Assembly: GCF_021531315.1 (NCBI RefSeq)
Contig: NZ_JAFBIQ010000016.1
Location: 1-53,141 of the forward strand
DNA length: 53,141 bases
Origin: Oscillibacter valericigenes
GTDB lineage: Bacteria > Bacillota > Clostridia > Oscillospirales > Oscillospiraceae
Direction of reading: 5' to 3'
The first letter of the stretch is position 1, and each line of letters begins with the position of its first letter. Shown here piece after piece: positions 25,856-34,318 of this stretch. The notes beneath the pieces are model-generated. The model ran no database searches, was not told where the DNA came from, and saw only the letters and a program-made list of their open reading frames with translations. The position numbers were made by a program, and so were the translations under genes.

Positions 25856-26063
25856 ATGTATGGCTCTTTTTGTGACAGCGTTCAAGACTCCATCGCGTTT
25901 TCACCATGCACTAATTTGTAATAATTATACCTGATTTTTCTATAATTGTAAACCAGTCCTTGTCAATATGTCGTAAAACGTCGAATTTTCTCATTGCCGC
26001 AACGGAAAATGCCACCAGAAATGGCAGCGCTTTGTCACAGACTAATTCTAAAAGCAAAAAGGC

Positions 26064-26100
26064 GAGCAGGTAACCCCCTTTGGAGAAACCTGCTCATCTT
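26064..26100. terminator. Terminator of the ggt/transport operon (bidirectional form)
   Basis: GAGCAGGT (26064-26071) pairs with ACCTGCTC (26088-26095); a T run follows on the plus strand (ATCTTTTT) and on the minus strand (GCCTTTTTGC). It sits 54 bases beyond the stop of the aspartoacylase-family gene, at the end of the minus-strand transcript. Confidence 0.8.
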
Positions 26101-26153
26101 TTTCAACATGCTATTTTGCAACATGCCCTTTCTCCTGATGTAAAGACCAACTC

Positions 26154-27302
26154 TTACTTCAAAAACTTGGCAAGTTGCGCACCGCCGAGATCCTCGTAAG
26201 CAGCGTTAGTATAGAGATCGTCATAACTCGGAACGCCACTATAAATAACGGGGCGGTTTTGGTTTTCTTCGTTATAGGCCTGAGAATACTCATAGATGCC
26301 CTGTAAATGGCGACCGCAGCGTTCTTCGATGGGGTGCGCCTTTCCCTCGGTCCAAGGAACATAGAGCATACCGAGGCGCTGGCTGATTTCGTAGCAGACA
26401 TCCTCGCCGCCGAGCACCTGATCGATGCTGGTGGCACCGCGCAGGCGGCCCTGAGATGCGTTCGCAGTCTCCATCAAAATGGCATAGGTGTCGGTGTAGT
26501 CACCGAGCTCGCGGTGCGTCAGGCCGTGGAAGTTCGTGGGTGACTGCTCCAAAGACATTTCAATGCCGTCCAGCATGATATTGATACAGCCCTCCGCAGC
26601 AATACTCATTGCCCGTTGGTGGGCGACTGTGGCATTGATGACCGGATACTCAGGCGATGCCTCGTGCAGATCAAATGTCAGGTCAACATTTTCCGCGCGG
26701 ATGAGCGATGCAACACCATAGGCCATTTTCTCCGTCAGGTTTCCGTCCGGACGGCCGGGATAAGCGCGGTTGATATTACGCGTTTCAGAGCCGGACAGCT
26801 GCTGGCCAGAGGGGTAGTGGACATAAACGTCCGGATCGGGCCACTGGTCGATCGGATTCGTTGCGCGGGAGCCGTAACGGAAGGTTCGCTCACCGCTCGC
26901 GGTGGTCAGGGTAAAGTACTGAATGTTGCCTTCGCTGGGATCGTTGTGCGTCATGGCGCTGTGGTTGGTGTAGGGGATCACATAGACCGTACCCTCTTCC
27001 ACCACAGCGTTTTCAATAAAAGTGAAGGCGGACATATAGCCGGACACCTCATTGGCATGCGTACCGCCAAGAATCAGCATGGCGCCGCCCGGCTTCTTTC
27101 CCTCAAGCACATAGACCGGTGTATCGCCGTTAGTGTCCTTGAGTCCGTCAAACCAGTTGGAGAGCATCCTTACCTCCGTAACACTGGGACCCCATTCCGG
27201 CAGGGGCAGTTCCCGCGCGGCAAGAAAATTCATTGCCGAATAGGCCATGATCGCAATGGAAAGCGCCAAGCAGAGGCAGGCTGTAATTTTATTTTTCTTC
27301 AT
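26154..27302 (-). CDS. Succinylglutamate desuccinylase/aspartoacylase family enzyme, membrane-anchored
   Basis: 382 residues. A single hydrophobic N-terminal segment (residues 8-28, ITACLCLALSIAIMAYS) acts as an anchor or uncleaved signal and the rest should be outside the cell. Zinc-binding motifs are GGTHANEVSG (His-x2-Glu) near residue 80 and DLHEASPE near 225, as in the M14-like AstE/AspA family that hydrolyses amide bonds of acylated amino acids. It has KPGGAMLILGG and LMETANASQGRLRG as further family patches. AAGGAGG precedes the ATG and overlaps the stop region of the small gene before it. Near a glutamyl-transferase and poly-gamma-glutamate genes, a role in cleaving gamma-glutamyl products is plausible. 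Confidence 0.85.
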   Translation of the reverse strand: MKKNKITACLCLALSIAIMAYSAMNFLAARELPLPEWGPSVTEVRMLSNWFDGLKDTNGDTPVYVLEGKKPGGAMLILGGTHANEVSGYMSAFTFIENAVVEEGTVYVIPYTNHSAMTHNDPSEGNIQYFTLTTASGERTFRYGSRATNPIDQWPDPDVYVHYPSGQQLSGSETRNINRAYPGRPDGNLTEKMAYGVASLIRAENVDLTFDLHEASPEYPVINATVAHQRAMSIAAEGCINIMLDGIEMSLEQSPTNFHGLTHRELGDYTDTYAILMETANASQGRLRGATSIDQVLGGEDVCYEISQRLGMLYVPWTEGKAHPIEERCGRHLQGIYEYSQAYNEENQNRPVIYSGVPSYDDLYTNAAYEDLGGAQLAKFLK

Positions 27303-27314
27303 TCCAGCCCCTCC

Positions 27315-27461
27315 TTATTTAATCATCAGAACGCGCAGCACCAGCGGAATCAGCACCATGGCGGCGTTGAGCTGAAGCGTGAGTTTTTTCTCGGTAAACA
27401 GATCCCAACCAATCAGTGCAACGATACCGGTAAGGATCAAACGGTAAATCAAAGTAATCAT
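27315..27461 (-). CDS. 48-residue membrane peptide in the transport operon
   Basis: Starts MITLIYRLILTGIVALIGWD and ends LVLRVLMIK. Two hydrophobic segments (residues 3-18 and 32-46) flank a short charged loop (LFTEKKLTLQ). The ATG at 27459-27461 is preceded by GGAAGGAG about 11 bases away. It sits between the DctM-like permease and the aspartoacylase-family gene, 24 bases after the former, and its stop lies 12 bases before the latter's ATG. Its position and size suggest a stand-in for a DctQ-type small subunit, but it is much shorter than DctQ (about 160 residues). Function unknown. Confidence 0.65.
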   Translation of the reverse strand: MITLIYRLILTGIVALIGWDLFTEKKLTLQLNAAMVLIPLVLRVLMIK

Positions 27462-27485
27462 AATTTCGTTTCGCTCCTTCCCGCT

Positions 27486-28760
27486 TTAAGTCAGCACCAA
27501 GAAACTGAGTTGGTCGGCAAAGACGATAAAGAGGATGCCCCACGCGACCACAATCAGGCAGGGGATCAAGCACTTCTTCAAAATTGGCGAGTACTTCTCC
27601 ATGCCGACGACCTTGGCCGCAAAAATACCAGCCAGCGCAGTGGGCGGGACCATATCACCCAGTGACGCAATGAGCGACAGAGCAGACGCAACAATGATCT
27701 CGTCCTTGGCAAGGAAAGACAGCAGGAACGGCACGCCCAGCACGCTTGCCGAGCCGAACGAGGAAATTGCACCAAAGGCGGGCATTGAAACCGCCAGCGC
27801 AAGATAGCGCGCCACGCTCGGCAGGCTCAGGCAGCTGGTGACGATCAGGCCACGCACGCCCGTGAGCGTCATGATCTGGATGAACATACCGACTCCCATC
27901 AGGATACCCATAACGGGCAGCGCGGAGTTAATGGACTCCTTGGCCGCTTTGAAGAAATTAAATTTATAGCCGGTAAAGCAGCCGACAACCGCACTAATAA
28001 GGAACACCAGCGGCATACCGATATCAGGGATAGCGGGGACGGCTTTATTCAGCACCATCAGGATGATGGCAAGCAGCAGGGGGATGTACACCTTGAAGCC
28101 AAAGCGCTTGCGGGAATCCGTGTTGAGCTTGGCTTCCACCTCGACGTAGTTCATCTTCTTGACGTACTTGTAGCCGAACATCAGTACAAACAGGAACGCC
28201 AGTGGGAAAGTCAGCATCGTCAGCGGCAGTCCAAAGCCGCTGTACGGAATGTCGATACCGGCGCCGATGATCATTGCGGGAATGTTTGTCGGCGGAGCAA
28301 TCATGCCCAACACGCCGCCCATGGCAAGGATACAGGCTGTTTCCAGCGCGGGTACGCCCATGAGCATCAGCACCGGCGCCATGATGGAACCGGCAGACAG
28401 CACGGATGCGGTGGACGAACCGGTGATCATGCCTGGGAACATAATGATGACCATGATAAAGATCAGCATCAGAGCGGGGATTTTGTGGAAGCGCTGGATA
28501 ATGAGCGAAGCAATGGCGTCCAGTGCGCTGGATTCCTGAATGACCTTCATAAAGATCATGGCTGTTGCAATGACCATGATCGTGTCAACGTAGGCAAACA
28601 TACCTTCGACCAGATGGCGAAGGGCAAGACCCTGCCCGCCAACGATCGCGCCCGCAACAGATGCGAGCACCATCGACAGGCTGACCGGCAGCTTGCAAAG
28701 GAAGCAGCCGAGCAGGAATACGCCGACCATCACGAGGAAGGCGATCAATTCTGTAGTCAT
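27486..28760 (-). CDS. DctM-like TRAP transporter large permease
   Basis: 424 residues with about 12 membrane helices. Family patches include MFPGMITGSSTASVLSAGSI, GGVLGMIAPPTNIPAMI and, in the second half, FGSASVLGVPFLLSFLAKD, the two inverted repeat signatures of the ion-transporter superfamily to which DctM belongs. TRAP permeases import organic acids or amino acid derivatives using a sodium gradient and a binding protein. No DctP-type binding protein or normal DctQ is visible; instead a DUF6305 lipoprotein (12 bases upstream) and a 48-residue peptide flank it. The likely substrate, given the neighbours, is glutamate, gamma-glutamyl peptide or a related acid. Confidence 0.82.
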   Translation of the reverse strand: MTTELIAFLVMVGVFLLGCFLCKLPVSLSMVLASVAGAIVGGQGLALRHLVEGMFAYVDTIMVIATAMIFMKVIQESSALDAIASLIIQRFHKIPALMLIFIMVIIMFPGMITGSSTASVLSAGSIMAPVLMLMGVPALETACILAMGGVLGMIAPPTNIPAMIIGAGIDIPYSGFGLPLTMLTFPLAFLFVLMFGYKYVKKMNYVEVEAKLNTDSRKRFGFKVYIPLLLAIILMVLNKAVPAIPDIGMPLVFLISAVVGCFTGYKFNFFKAAKESINSALPVMGILMGVGMFIQIMTLTGVRGLIVTSCLSLPSVARYLALAVSMPAFGAISSFGSASVLGVPFLLSFLAKDEIIVASALSLIASLGDMVPPTALAGIFAAKVVGMEKYSPILKKCLIPCLIVVAWGILFIVFADQLSFLVLT

Positions 28761-28772
28761 AGAACCTCCGAA

Positions 28773-29390
28773 TTACTTAAACGCAGCGGGCAGAACGGAG
28801 ACAGCATCGCTGATGCTGTCGATCGAATCCATGGGGATGCTGTTTTTGGAGCACAGACCGGCCATCAGACCGTCGGTGTCGCCAGAGGAAACAACGATGG
28901 CGTAGTCAGCCATGTCGAACACGGGAGCGATAAACTTATCGGACAAATCGCCGCGGCGGGCCTCGCCGCCGGTGTGCATAGCAATGATGGTGATGCCAGC
29001 ATCCTTGGCGGCCTTCATCAGCTCGTCGAGACGGGCGAGCTCACCGTCGGCATCGATGCCGGCAGCGCCCAGGCCCTTAGAGGAACCGCCCACGACCACG
29101 ATCAGCGTCTTGGCATCCCCCAGATCAGCGGAGGTAGCCAGGTTGTTCGTGGTAAACTCCATTCCCTGCTTATCCATCACGGTAGCGATCATCTGATAGT
29201 CGGCGCTCTGGCCGCCGGAGGTAACGAGCGCGGGGTACTCGGCGATAGGCTCGGTCAGGCCGCTGACCTCGGTGTTGGAAGCATCGTTGCCATCATTGTT
29301 CTTGGAATCGTCGCCGGTCTTGTCCCCACAGGCGGCCAGGCTGAGCACCAGCATAGCTGCAAGCAGCAGCGCGAGAATTTTCTTTGCCAT
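28773..29390 (-). CDS. DUF6305 family lipoprotein
   Basis: 205 residues. The signal peptide ends LVLSLAACG, so lipidation is expected at the cysteine near residue 21. A serine/aspartate-rich linker (about 25-40) precedes a globular part with the alternating strand-helix pattern of a Rossmann-like fold (PALVTSGGQSADYQMI, TLIVVVGGSSKGLGAAG, GITIIAMHTGGEARRGD, YAIVVSSGDTDGLMAG). DUF6305 proteins recur beside DctM-like permeases, suggesting they replace DctP as a surface binding component. It lies 12 bases upstream of the permease. A strong hairpin separates it from the ggt gene before it. Confidence 0.78.
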   Translation of the reverse strand: MAKKILALLLAAMLVLSLAACGDKTGDDSKNNDGNDASNTEVSGLTEPIAEYPALVTSGGQSADYQMIATVMDKQGMEFTTNNLATSADLGDAKTLIVVVGGSSKGLGAAGIDADGELARLDELMKAAKDAGITIIAMHTGGEARRGDLSDKFIAPVFDMADYAIVVSSGDTDGLMAGLCSKNSIPMDSIDSISDAVSVLPAAFK

Positions 29391-29423
29391 AATAGTCTTT
29401 CTCCTTTTCAGATCCTATGCGAT

Positions 29424-29446
29424 GGGCGGCGGCTTAGCCGCCGCCC
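29424..29446 (-). promoter_or_regulatory. Intercistronic GC hairpin between ggt and the DUF6305 gene
   Basis: GGGCGGCGGC (29424-29433) and GCCGCCGCCC (29437-29446) form a perfect ten-base stem with a TTA loop. No T run follows on the minus strand, so it is more likely an RNA stability or processing element than a full terminator. It lies 20 bases after the ggt stop. Confidence 0.6.
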
Positions 29447-29466
29447 AAAGTTTTGCTCAAATTCAC

Positions 29467-31242
29467 TTAATAGGCAAGAGCCTTGCCATCGCGGCGAATA
29501 TCCGCACCACCGCGCAGTGTACCGTCATCCAGTCTCACAACACCGTGAACGCCGCCATAATAACTGTCATAATCTTTGGTACGGTTGATCGTATATCCCA
29601 TTGCTTCCAGCGCAGCGGAGACATCTTCGGGAATACGAGTCTCCATATAAAGGTCACCGCCGTTGCAGAAAAATCTGGGAACATTGATAGCGTCCTGGAT
29701 ATCCATCCCGTGGTCGATAATATGGCTGATGATCTCTGCCATAGTGGTGATGATGCGGGTACCGCCCGGAGTACCAACCGCAGCAAAGGGATTGCCGTTT
29801 TCATCAAGGATAATAGTCGGGCTCATAGAACTAAGCGGACGCTTGCCCTCCTCAATAGCATTTGCATTATCGTAGCCGGTCGAGAAGTCTGCCATTTCAC
29901 CGTTGAGCAGCACACCGGTGCCCTCGGCCACATAGCCAGAACCGCCGTTATTGGTTTGTGTCATCGAAACAATGTTGCCTTCTTTGTCCATGATGGAAAG
30001 GTGGGTAGTGTTGCTTCCCTGGAAACCATAGGGTTCACCAGCCAGATAATCCTTGGTCGTACCAAGCTCGATCAGGGAAGCGCGCGCCTTTGCAAAGTCC
30101 TTGCTCTGGAGACCCTCGAGCGGAACACTGGTAAAGTCGGTATCCGCAATATACTCTGCGCGGTCCGCAAAAGCGATCTTAAAAGCTTCCGTAAAGAGAT
30201 TGATGTATTCAGGAGAGTTCACCTCAAGAGAAGCAACATCATAGTTTTCCAGCATATTCAGAATTTCGACAACAGACGTGCCGCCAGAAGAGGACGGGGG
30301 AGAAGAAATAACCGTATAGCCGCGGTAATTACCGCTGACCGGAGTGCGAACCTTGACCTCAAAATTTGCAAGGTCTTCCAGCGTCATGGTATTGCCATAC
30401 TTGTTACAGGTATCGACAATAGCCTGTGCCACCGAACCGGTGTAAAATCCGTCGACACCCTCGTCAATGATTTTCTGAATCGTTGCTGCAAGTTCAGGAT
30501 TCGTATAAATATCGCCGACTTCATACGGCATACCGTCTTTATAGTAGATCTTTTCAGTCTCTTCTGTAATCGTATACCAGTCGTATTCGTCAATAAGGAC
30601 GGAATTCATAAATGCGCCAACAGGAAAACCCTTAGCTGCAAGCTCGACAGAAGGAGAAAGTACCTGCTCTCTATCCATCGTACCATAGTTTTCCAGTGCA
30701 TACATCATACCCTTGACATACCCCGGAACAGCAATTCCCTGAGGTGAAAGCTGCATGTCATAATAGCCGCCCCAGGAACCATCCTCGTTCTTCGGCCACC
30801 AGTCAGGATTCGCACCCGTCGGAGCCGTCTCACGGAAGTCGAGGAACACTGTCTCTCCTGTCTCAGCAAAACGGATCAGCATATAGCCGCCGCCGCCAAG
30901 ACCGGAATAATAGGATTCCACAGCGCTCATCGCAAAGCCCATAGCGACCGCAGCATCGATTGCGTTTCCGCCCTGCTCAATGATTTTTTCGCCAATTTTG
31001 CTCGCATAATAGTTTGCAGAGGTCACAACACCATTCTTTCCCTCAGCATCGCGCTCGGTAAGCTTCAGATTTCCATTCTCGTCATACGGCAGCCAGTCCG
31101 TATTCAAATCGACAATCGATGAAAGCGAACCATTTCCCGTCTCATTGTCCGTTTGCTCATCATCTGTTGTCTGTTTCTCTCCGCAGGCGACGAGCGACAG
31201 CGTCATCACGACTGCAAGAAGAAGCGCAAGATACTTTTTCAT
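29467..31242 (-). CDS. ggt: Gamma-glutamyltransferase lipoprotein
   Basis: 591 residues. The signal peptide ends TLSLVACGEK, so this enzyme is a lipoprotein, unlike periplasmic GGT. Family marks: GKNGVVTSANYYASKIGE, QGGNAIDAAVAMGFA, the self-cleavage site SNTTHLSIMD (nucleophile Thr near 410), MTQTNNGGSGYV, and the C-terminal LSSMSPTIILDENG and GTPGGTRIITTM. GGT hydrolyses or transfers gamma-glutamyl groups. In Bacillus anthracis the related CapD cuts poly-gamma-glutamate and links it to the wall, so here a similar surface role is inferred from the pgs genes next door. The start ATG at 31240-31242 has AGGAGGAAAG upstream. It is first in a five-gene transcript from the promoter at 31315-31344. 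Confidence 0.9.
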   Translation of the reverse strand: MKKYLALLLAVVMTLSLVACGEKQTTDDEQTDNETGNGSLSSIVDLNTDWLPYDENGNLKLTERDAEGKNGVVTSANYYASKIGEKIIEQGGNAIDAAVAMGFAMSAVESYYSGLGGGGYMLIRFAETGETVFLDFRETAPTGANPDWWPKNEDGSWGGYYDMQLSPQGIAVPGYVKGMMYALENYGTMDREQVLSPSVELAAKGFPVGAFMNSVLIDEYDWYTITEETEKIYYKDGMPYEVGDIYTNPELAATIQKIIDEGVDGFYTGSVAQAIVDTCNKYGNTMTLEDLANFEVKVRTPVSGNYRGYTVISSPPSSSGGTSVVEILNMLENYDVASLEVNSPEYINLFTEAFKIAFADRAEYIADTDFTSVPLEGLQSKDFAKARASLIELGTTKDYLAGEPYGFQGSNTTHLSIMDKEGNIVSMTQTNNGGSGYVAEGTGVLLNGEMADFSTGYDNANAIEEGKRPLSSMSPTIILDENGNPFAAVGTPGGTRIITTMAEIISHIIDHGMDIQDAINVPRFFCNGGDLYMETRIPEDVSAALEAMGYTINRTKDYDSYYGGVHGVVRLDDGTLRGGADIRRDGKALAY

Positions 31243-31314
31243 TTCCTTTCCTCCTGAAAATTTTTTGCCGAGAGCTGCATTTTCACTTTATATGTATACA
31301 GTCTTAGCAAAATT

Positions 31315-31344
31315 ATTATATGACTACGTCCGGTTTTTTGTCTA
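31315..31344 (-). promoter_or_regulatory. Promoter of the ggt operon
   Basis: On the minus strand TAGACA (complement of 31339-31344), an 18-base spacer and a perfect TATAAT (complement of 31315-31320). The -10 is 73 bases before the ggt start codon. Confidence 0.65.
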
Positions 31345-31389
31345 TTTATTCTCATATTTCTTCTGGTTTTGTCAAGAATATGTGCAATT

Positions 31390-31438
31390 TGCAAAAACAA
31401 GCACATAGGATTTGAAAAATGTGTCAAACCCTATGTGC
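31390..31438 (-). terminator. Terminator of the pgs/two-component operon
   Basis: GCACATAGGATTTG (31401-31414) pairs with CAAACCCTATGTGC (31425-31438), one mismatch. On the minus strand the hairpin is followed by TTGTTTTTGC. It begins 12 bases after the stop of the response regulator gene, so the pgs operon ends here and the ggt operon has its own promoter. Confidence 0.88.
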
Positions 31439-31449
31439 AAGAAATGTCA

Positions 31450-32061
31450 TCACAGCTTGCGGAATACCTGTTTCGGCCGTCCCACCTTGCCGTATATGTC
31501 CACGCGCTCCACCTGCTTTTCCTGCACCAGATGCTGCAGGTAACGGTAGACCGTCTGGTACGCAAGTCCGGTCCCCTCCGCAATCTCATTCGCCGTCACA
31601 TAATCCTCCTGCGCGGCAAGAAAACCTGTGATAAGCTCCAACGTGCCGCCACTGATTCCCTTGAAAAACGGCTGCTCCGACCGCCGCTGCTCCGACATAC
31701 GCAGATGCAGCTTGATCCGGCTGACGATATCCGGCGCTTTGATTGGTTTGAGCGCAAAATCGCTCGCGCCCACGGCCAGAAAAGTATCCGCTACCGTTTG
31801 GCTCTCGTCGATGGTAAAAACGATGATCGGTACGCTGGGCGACTGCTTACGCAGCAGCTTCACCCCTTCGATGCCGCTCATGCCGGGCATATGGTAATCG
31901 ATCAGCACAATATCGGGCAAATAGCGGCGAAATGCTTCCAGCCCACTCGACACATCGTTTGCACTGACAGCGCGCCAGCCCTGAAACTTGAATAGCTCGC
32001 CCAATGCAAAGCAGATCTGCGGATCGTCATCAATGGACAGAATGGTAACATTCTCTTTCAT
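31450..32061 (-). CDS. CitB/DcuR-type response regulator
   Basis: 203 residues. Receiver domain: SIDDDPQICF (acidic pocket), VLIDYHMPGMSG (phospho-acceptor Asp near 54), IVFTIDESQ (Thr switch), DFALKPIKAPD (Lys). The output domain (about 145-203) has YVTANEIAEGTGLAYQTVYR then VGRPKQVFRKL, the helix-turn-helix and GRP-type end of the CitB/DcuR/DctR group, which classically controls citrate and C4-dicarboxylate uptake. It overlaps the histidine kinase stop by four bases. Likely targets are the adjacent transport/ggt operon and its own operon; this is inference. Confidence 0.88.
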   Translation of the reverse strand: MKENVTILSIDDDPQICFALGELFKFQGWRAVSANDVSSGLEAFRRYLPDIVLIDYHMPGMSGIEGVKLLRKQSPSVPIIVFTIDESQTVADTFLAVGASDFALKPIKAPDIVSRIKLHLRMSEQRRSEQPFFKGISGGTLELITGFLAAQEDYVTANEIAEGTGLAYQTVYRYLQHLVQEKQVERVDIYGKVGRPKQVFRKL

Positions 32062-33455
32062 TCAGCAGCCTCCTCTATTGTAATCGTAATGCGTGTTCCT
32101 TCATTCACCTTGCTGCATAGCGTGACTTCGCCACCCAGCCGGTCGACGATACTGCGCACAAAGGCAAGGCCAAGGCCGCTGGAGCCTTCGCCGGAATTTC
32201 CACGGCTCCAGACGCTCTTCTGCCGCTCTGGACTGATGCCGGTGCCATTGTCGGCGACGATAAAGCGTACAGCATCGTTCTCTGCCTCCACACGCAGCAG
32301 GATACGTGGATTCGTGCGGTCCCTGACCGCACGCGCAGAATTTTGCAGCAGGTTGACCAGAGCCCTGGGAAACAGGACGTGGTTGACGCTCACCTGCATC
32401 TGTGGCACAGTATTTTCCACACGGATGCAGGTGGAGTAGTCCGATGTAGAGACCTGCGCCAGCACAATACGCACCAGCGCTTCCGTTGTGATGGGCGAGC
32501 GTTGATCCTCGTACAGGATCTCCGAGATCATGCGGCTCATCTGCTCCACATTGCCCTCGATGCGTGTCAGATATTCCACATCCTTTGTGCGCTGCTCCAT
32601 TTCACTTTCCATCTTCAGCACACCCACAAGCGTCTGCAGAGCCGTCAGCGGCGATTTCAGATCGTGGACAAGATACTGCATCTCCTGATAGGTGCGGTTT
32701 TTCATCTCATTGATCTGTGCACGCGTGCGAATCTCTTCGTTCTGCTCGCGCAGCACACTCAGTTCACGCAGGCTGTTTTCCTCGCGCAGCTGGAAAAAGA
32801 TCATCACGCCAAAGAGGAGGAACAGCAGGATACCAACCATGCCCGTTGTATTGATCAGCGCCTCACCGTCCAGGACTGCCGCAGCCATTTTAATATCCTG
32901 CGATGTCTCGCCGCGGCCAACGGGCAGCGCATCCATGATCGGCATAACATCCAGGAACTGGAAAGCTGTCAGGAAAGATGCGATCAGCAGCGCCTTTTTT
33001 GTGCGGGAGATGTATTTATAATTGAGGATCTGGAAGAGAATTCCGGAGCATGATGTCAGCACAGCCGGAATACCGAAGTCATAGCGCACACCGTGGAGCA
33101 GGTAAATCACACGGTAGACCACGCGCAGCAGTGTAATCGTCAGCGCAGCATTGAGTACTTCTGCTTTCTTGCCGTGCCAGGTAAAGCCAATCGATTCACC
33201 GATGAAGAACGCGCCGACGTAGTGTGGAATGCCGCGCAGCGAGTTGAGCGCTACGAGCAGCAGCGCCGCTGTCATCAGAAAGGTCTTTTCAAATCGGTGC
33301 AGCGCCTCAAAAAGGTACTGGTGCACCGGAAAGCTATGCATATTGAATACGATCGGCATCAGAAAGCTCGCGATCACAAGCAACGCGCCGACGCCCAGTT
33401 CCAGCGTATCCACCTTCTCCACGCGCAAGGGGATCTTTCTGATTTGTTCCTTCAC
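32058..33455 (-). CDS. Membrane histidine kinase
   Basis: 465 residues from a GTG start with AGGGGAGGAG five bases upstream (the frame is open six codons further). The first 215 residues are about six or seven membrane helices with small loops, with no large extracellular sensor, so it may sense within the membrane or through a partner transporter. A signalling helix (LREENSLRELSVLREQNEEI) leads to HisKA with YLVHDLKSPLTALQ (phospho-accepting His) and a HATPase with ALVNLLQNSARAV (N box), VADNGTGISPE (G1) and SSGLGLAFVRSIV (G2). It shares the operon with pgs genes, and its partner regulator follows with a four-base overlap. Confidence 0.9.
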   Translation of the reverse strand: MKEQIRKIPLRVEKVDTLELGVGALLVIASFLMPIVFNMHSFPVHQYLFEALHRFEKTFLMTAALLLVALNSLRGIPHYVGAFFIGESIGFTWHGKKAEVLNAALTITLLRVVYRVIYLLHGVRYDFGIPAVLTSCSGILFQILNYKYISRTKKALLIASFLTAFQFLDVMPIMDALPVGRGETSQDIKMAAAVLDGEALINTTGMVGILLFLLFGVMIFFQLREENSLRELSVLREQNEEIRTRAQINEMKNRTYQEMQYLVHDLKSPLTALQTLVGVLKMESEMEQRTKDVEYLTRIEGNVEQMSRMISEILYEDQRSPITTEALVRIVLAQVSTSDYSTCIRVENTVPQMQVSVNHVLFPRALVNLLQNSARAVRDRTNPRILLRVEAENDAVRFIVADNGTGISPERQKSVWSRGNSGEGSSGLGLAFVRSIVDRLGGEVTLCSKVNEGTRITITIEEAAE

Positions 33456-33469
33456 AGCTTCTCCTCCCC

Positions 33470-34318
33470 TCACAGCATATTTTCATATTGTAGGACATAC
33501 CGCACGATTTCCAGATGATTGCGCACACGCTGTGCAAGCGGCTCCGTGCGCAGCGTTTCCACCGTGATGACCGGAATGCCCAACAGTTCCGACACCGTGC
33601 GGTTTATGCTGCCATGCGGCGGCGAACCGTACAGCGTCAGCGGAGACGCGCACAGCGTCCCGTTCTCGGATGCAAGCAGCATCCCCCAGATGAGCTCTCC
33701 CGTCTCGCCAGACGCATCACAGATAAGCGAATTGCCGAGTGCATCCGCGCCGTTGTCCGATGCTTCGTGTGCCTCGTGCAGATCGAGCAGCAGCGCAGGC
33801 TGCCGCTGTGCGATGTCCGAAAAGATCTCCGCCGCGATCCGCGCAGCGTCGCAGCCGTCCGCATCGCCCGGAAAATTGCGGTTCAGATCCCGCTCCTCCG
33901 CCGTTTTTCGCTGGTCGTTCGCCGCGCCGTAGACATTGGCGGGACTGATGATATACAGCGTTCCCGCCCGCAGGCAGGCATTTTTGAGCAAGTTCCCCGC
34001 ACGCCAGCCCGCGGTCTCATCGCCGTGCACGCCCGCGACCACGTAGACCGCAGGGCCGTCCGCTTCGCCGCACAGCACAGTGACAGACAGGTCCTCGCCC
34101 AGCGCGCGCTCCTCGCGCGCGGTCTTCCACTCGCCGTCAAAGCAGCCGGAAAAGTCCGCGAGCGTCCATTCATCTGCATCCTCCTTCTCAGGCAGCAGCT
34201 CTGGTGCGAAGGTGTGTGCATCGGACTCACCCGTCACCGGCGGCGCTTCGCGCTGTTCCTTTGTGCAGCCGCACAGCAGCGCGCACAGCGTCAGCAATAT
34301 GATGGTCGTTCTCTTCAT
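33470..34318 (-). CDS. Aspartoacylase-family (M14-like) lipoprotein
   Basis: 282 residues. Signal peptide with lipobox LCALLCGCTK, so it is anchored outside. Zinc motifs are VAGVHGDETAG (His-x2-Glu) and LLDLHEAHEAS; between them DLNRNFPGD is the substrate-binding patch of carboxypeptidase-like AstE/AspA enzymes. The ATG at 34316-34318 has GGGAGGAGG at a good distance and overlaps the PgsW stop by four bases, so it is translated with the pgs genes. It is a distant parallel of the 26154 enzyme. Cleavage of gamma-glutamyl amide bonds in the polymer or its fragments is the role I infer from the operon. Confidence 0.84.
   Translation of the reverse strand: MKRTTIILLTLCALLCGCTKEQREAPPVTGESDAHTFAPELLPEKEDADEWTLADFSGCFDGEWKTAREERALGEDLSVTVLCGEADGPAVYVVAGVHGDETAGWRAGNLLKNACLRAGTLYIISPANVYGAANDQRKTAEERDLNRNFPGDADGCDAARIAAEIFSDIAQRQPALLLDLHEAHEASDNGADALGNSLICDASGETGELIWGMLLASENGTLCASPLTLYGSPPHGSINRTVSELLGIPVITVETLRTEPLAQRVRNHLEIVRYVLQYENML

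Noticed and set aside
26616-30747. Long plus-strand frames of 349, 367 and 491 residues
   Set aside because: Antisense shadows of the transport and ggt genes; the minus-strand proteins carry full family motifs.
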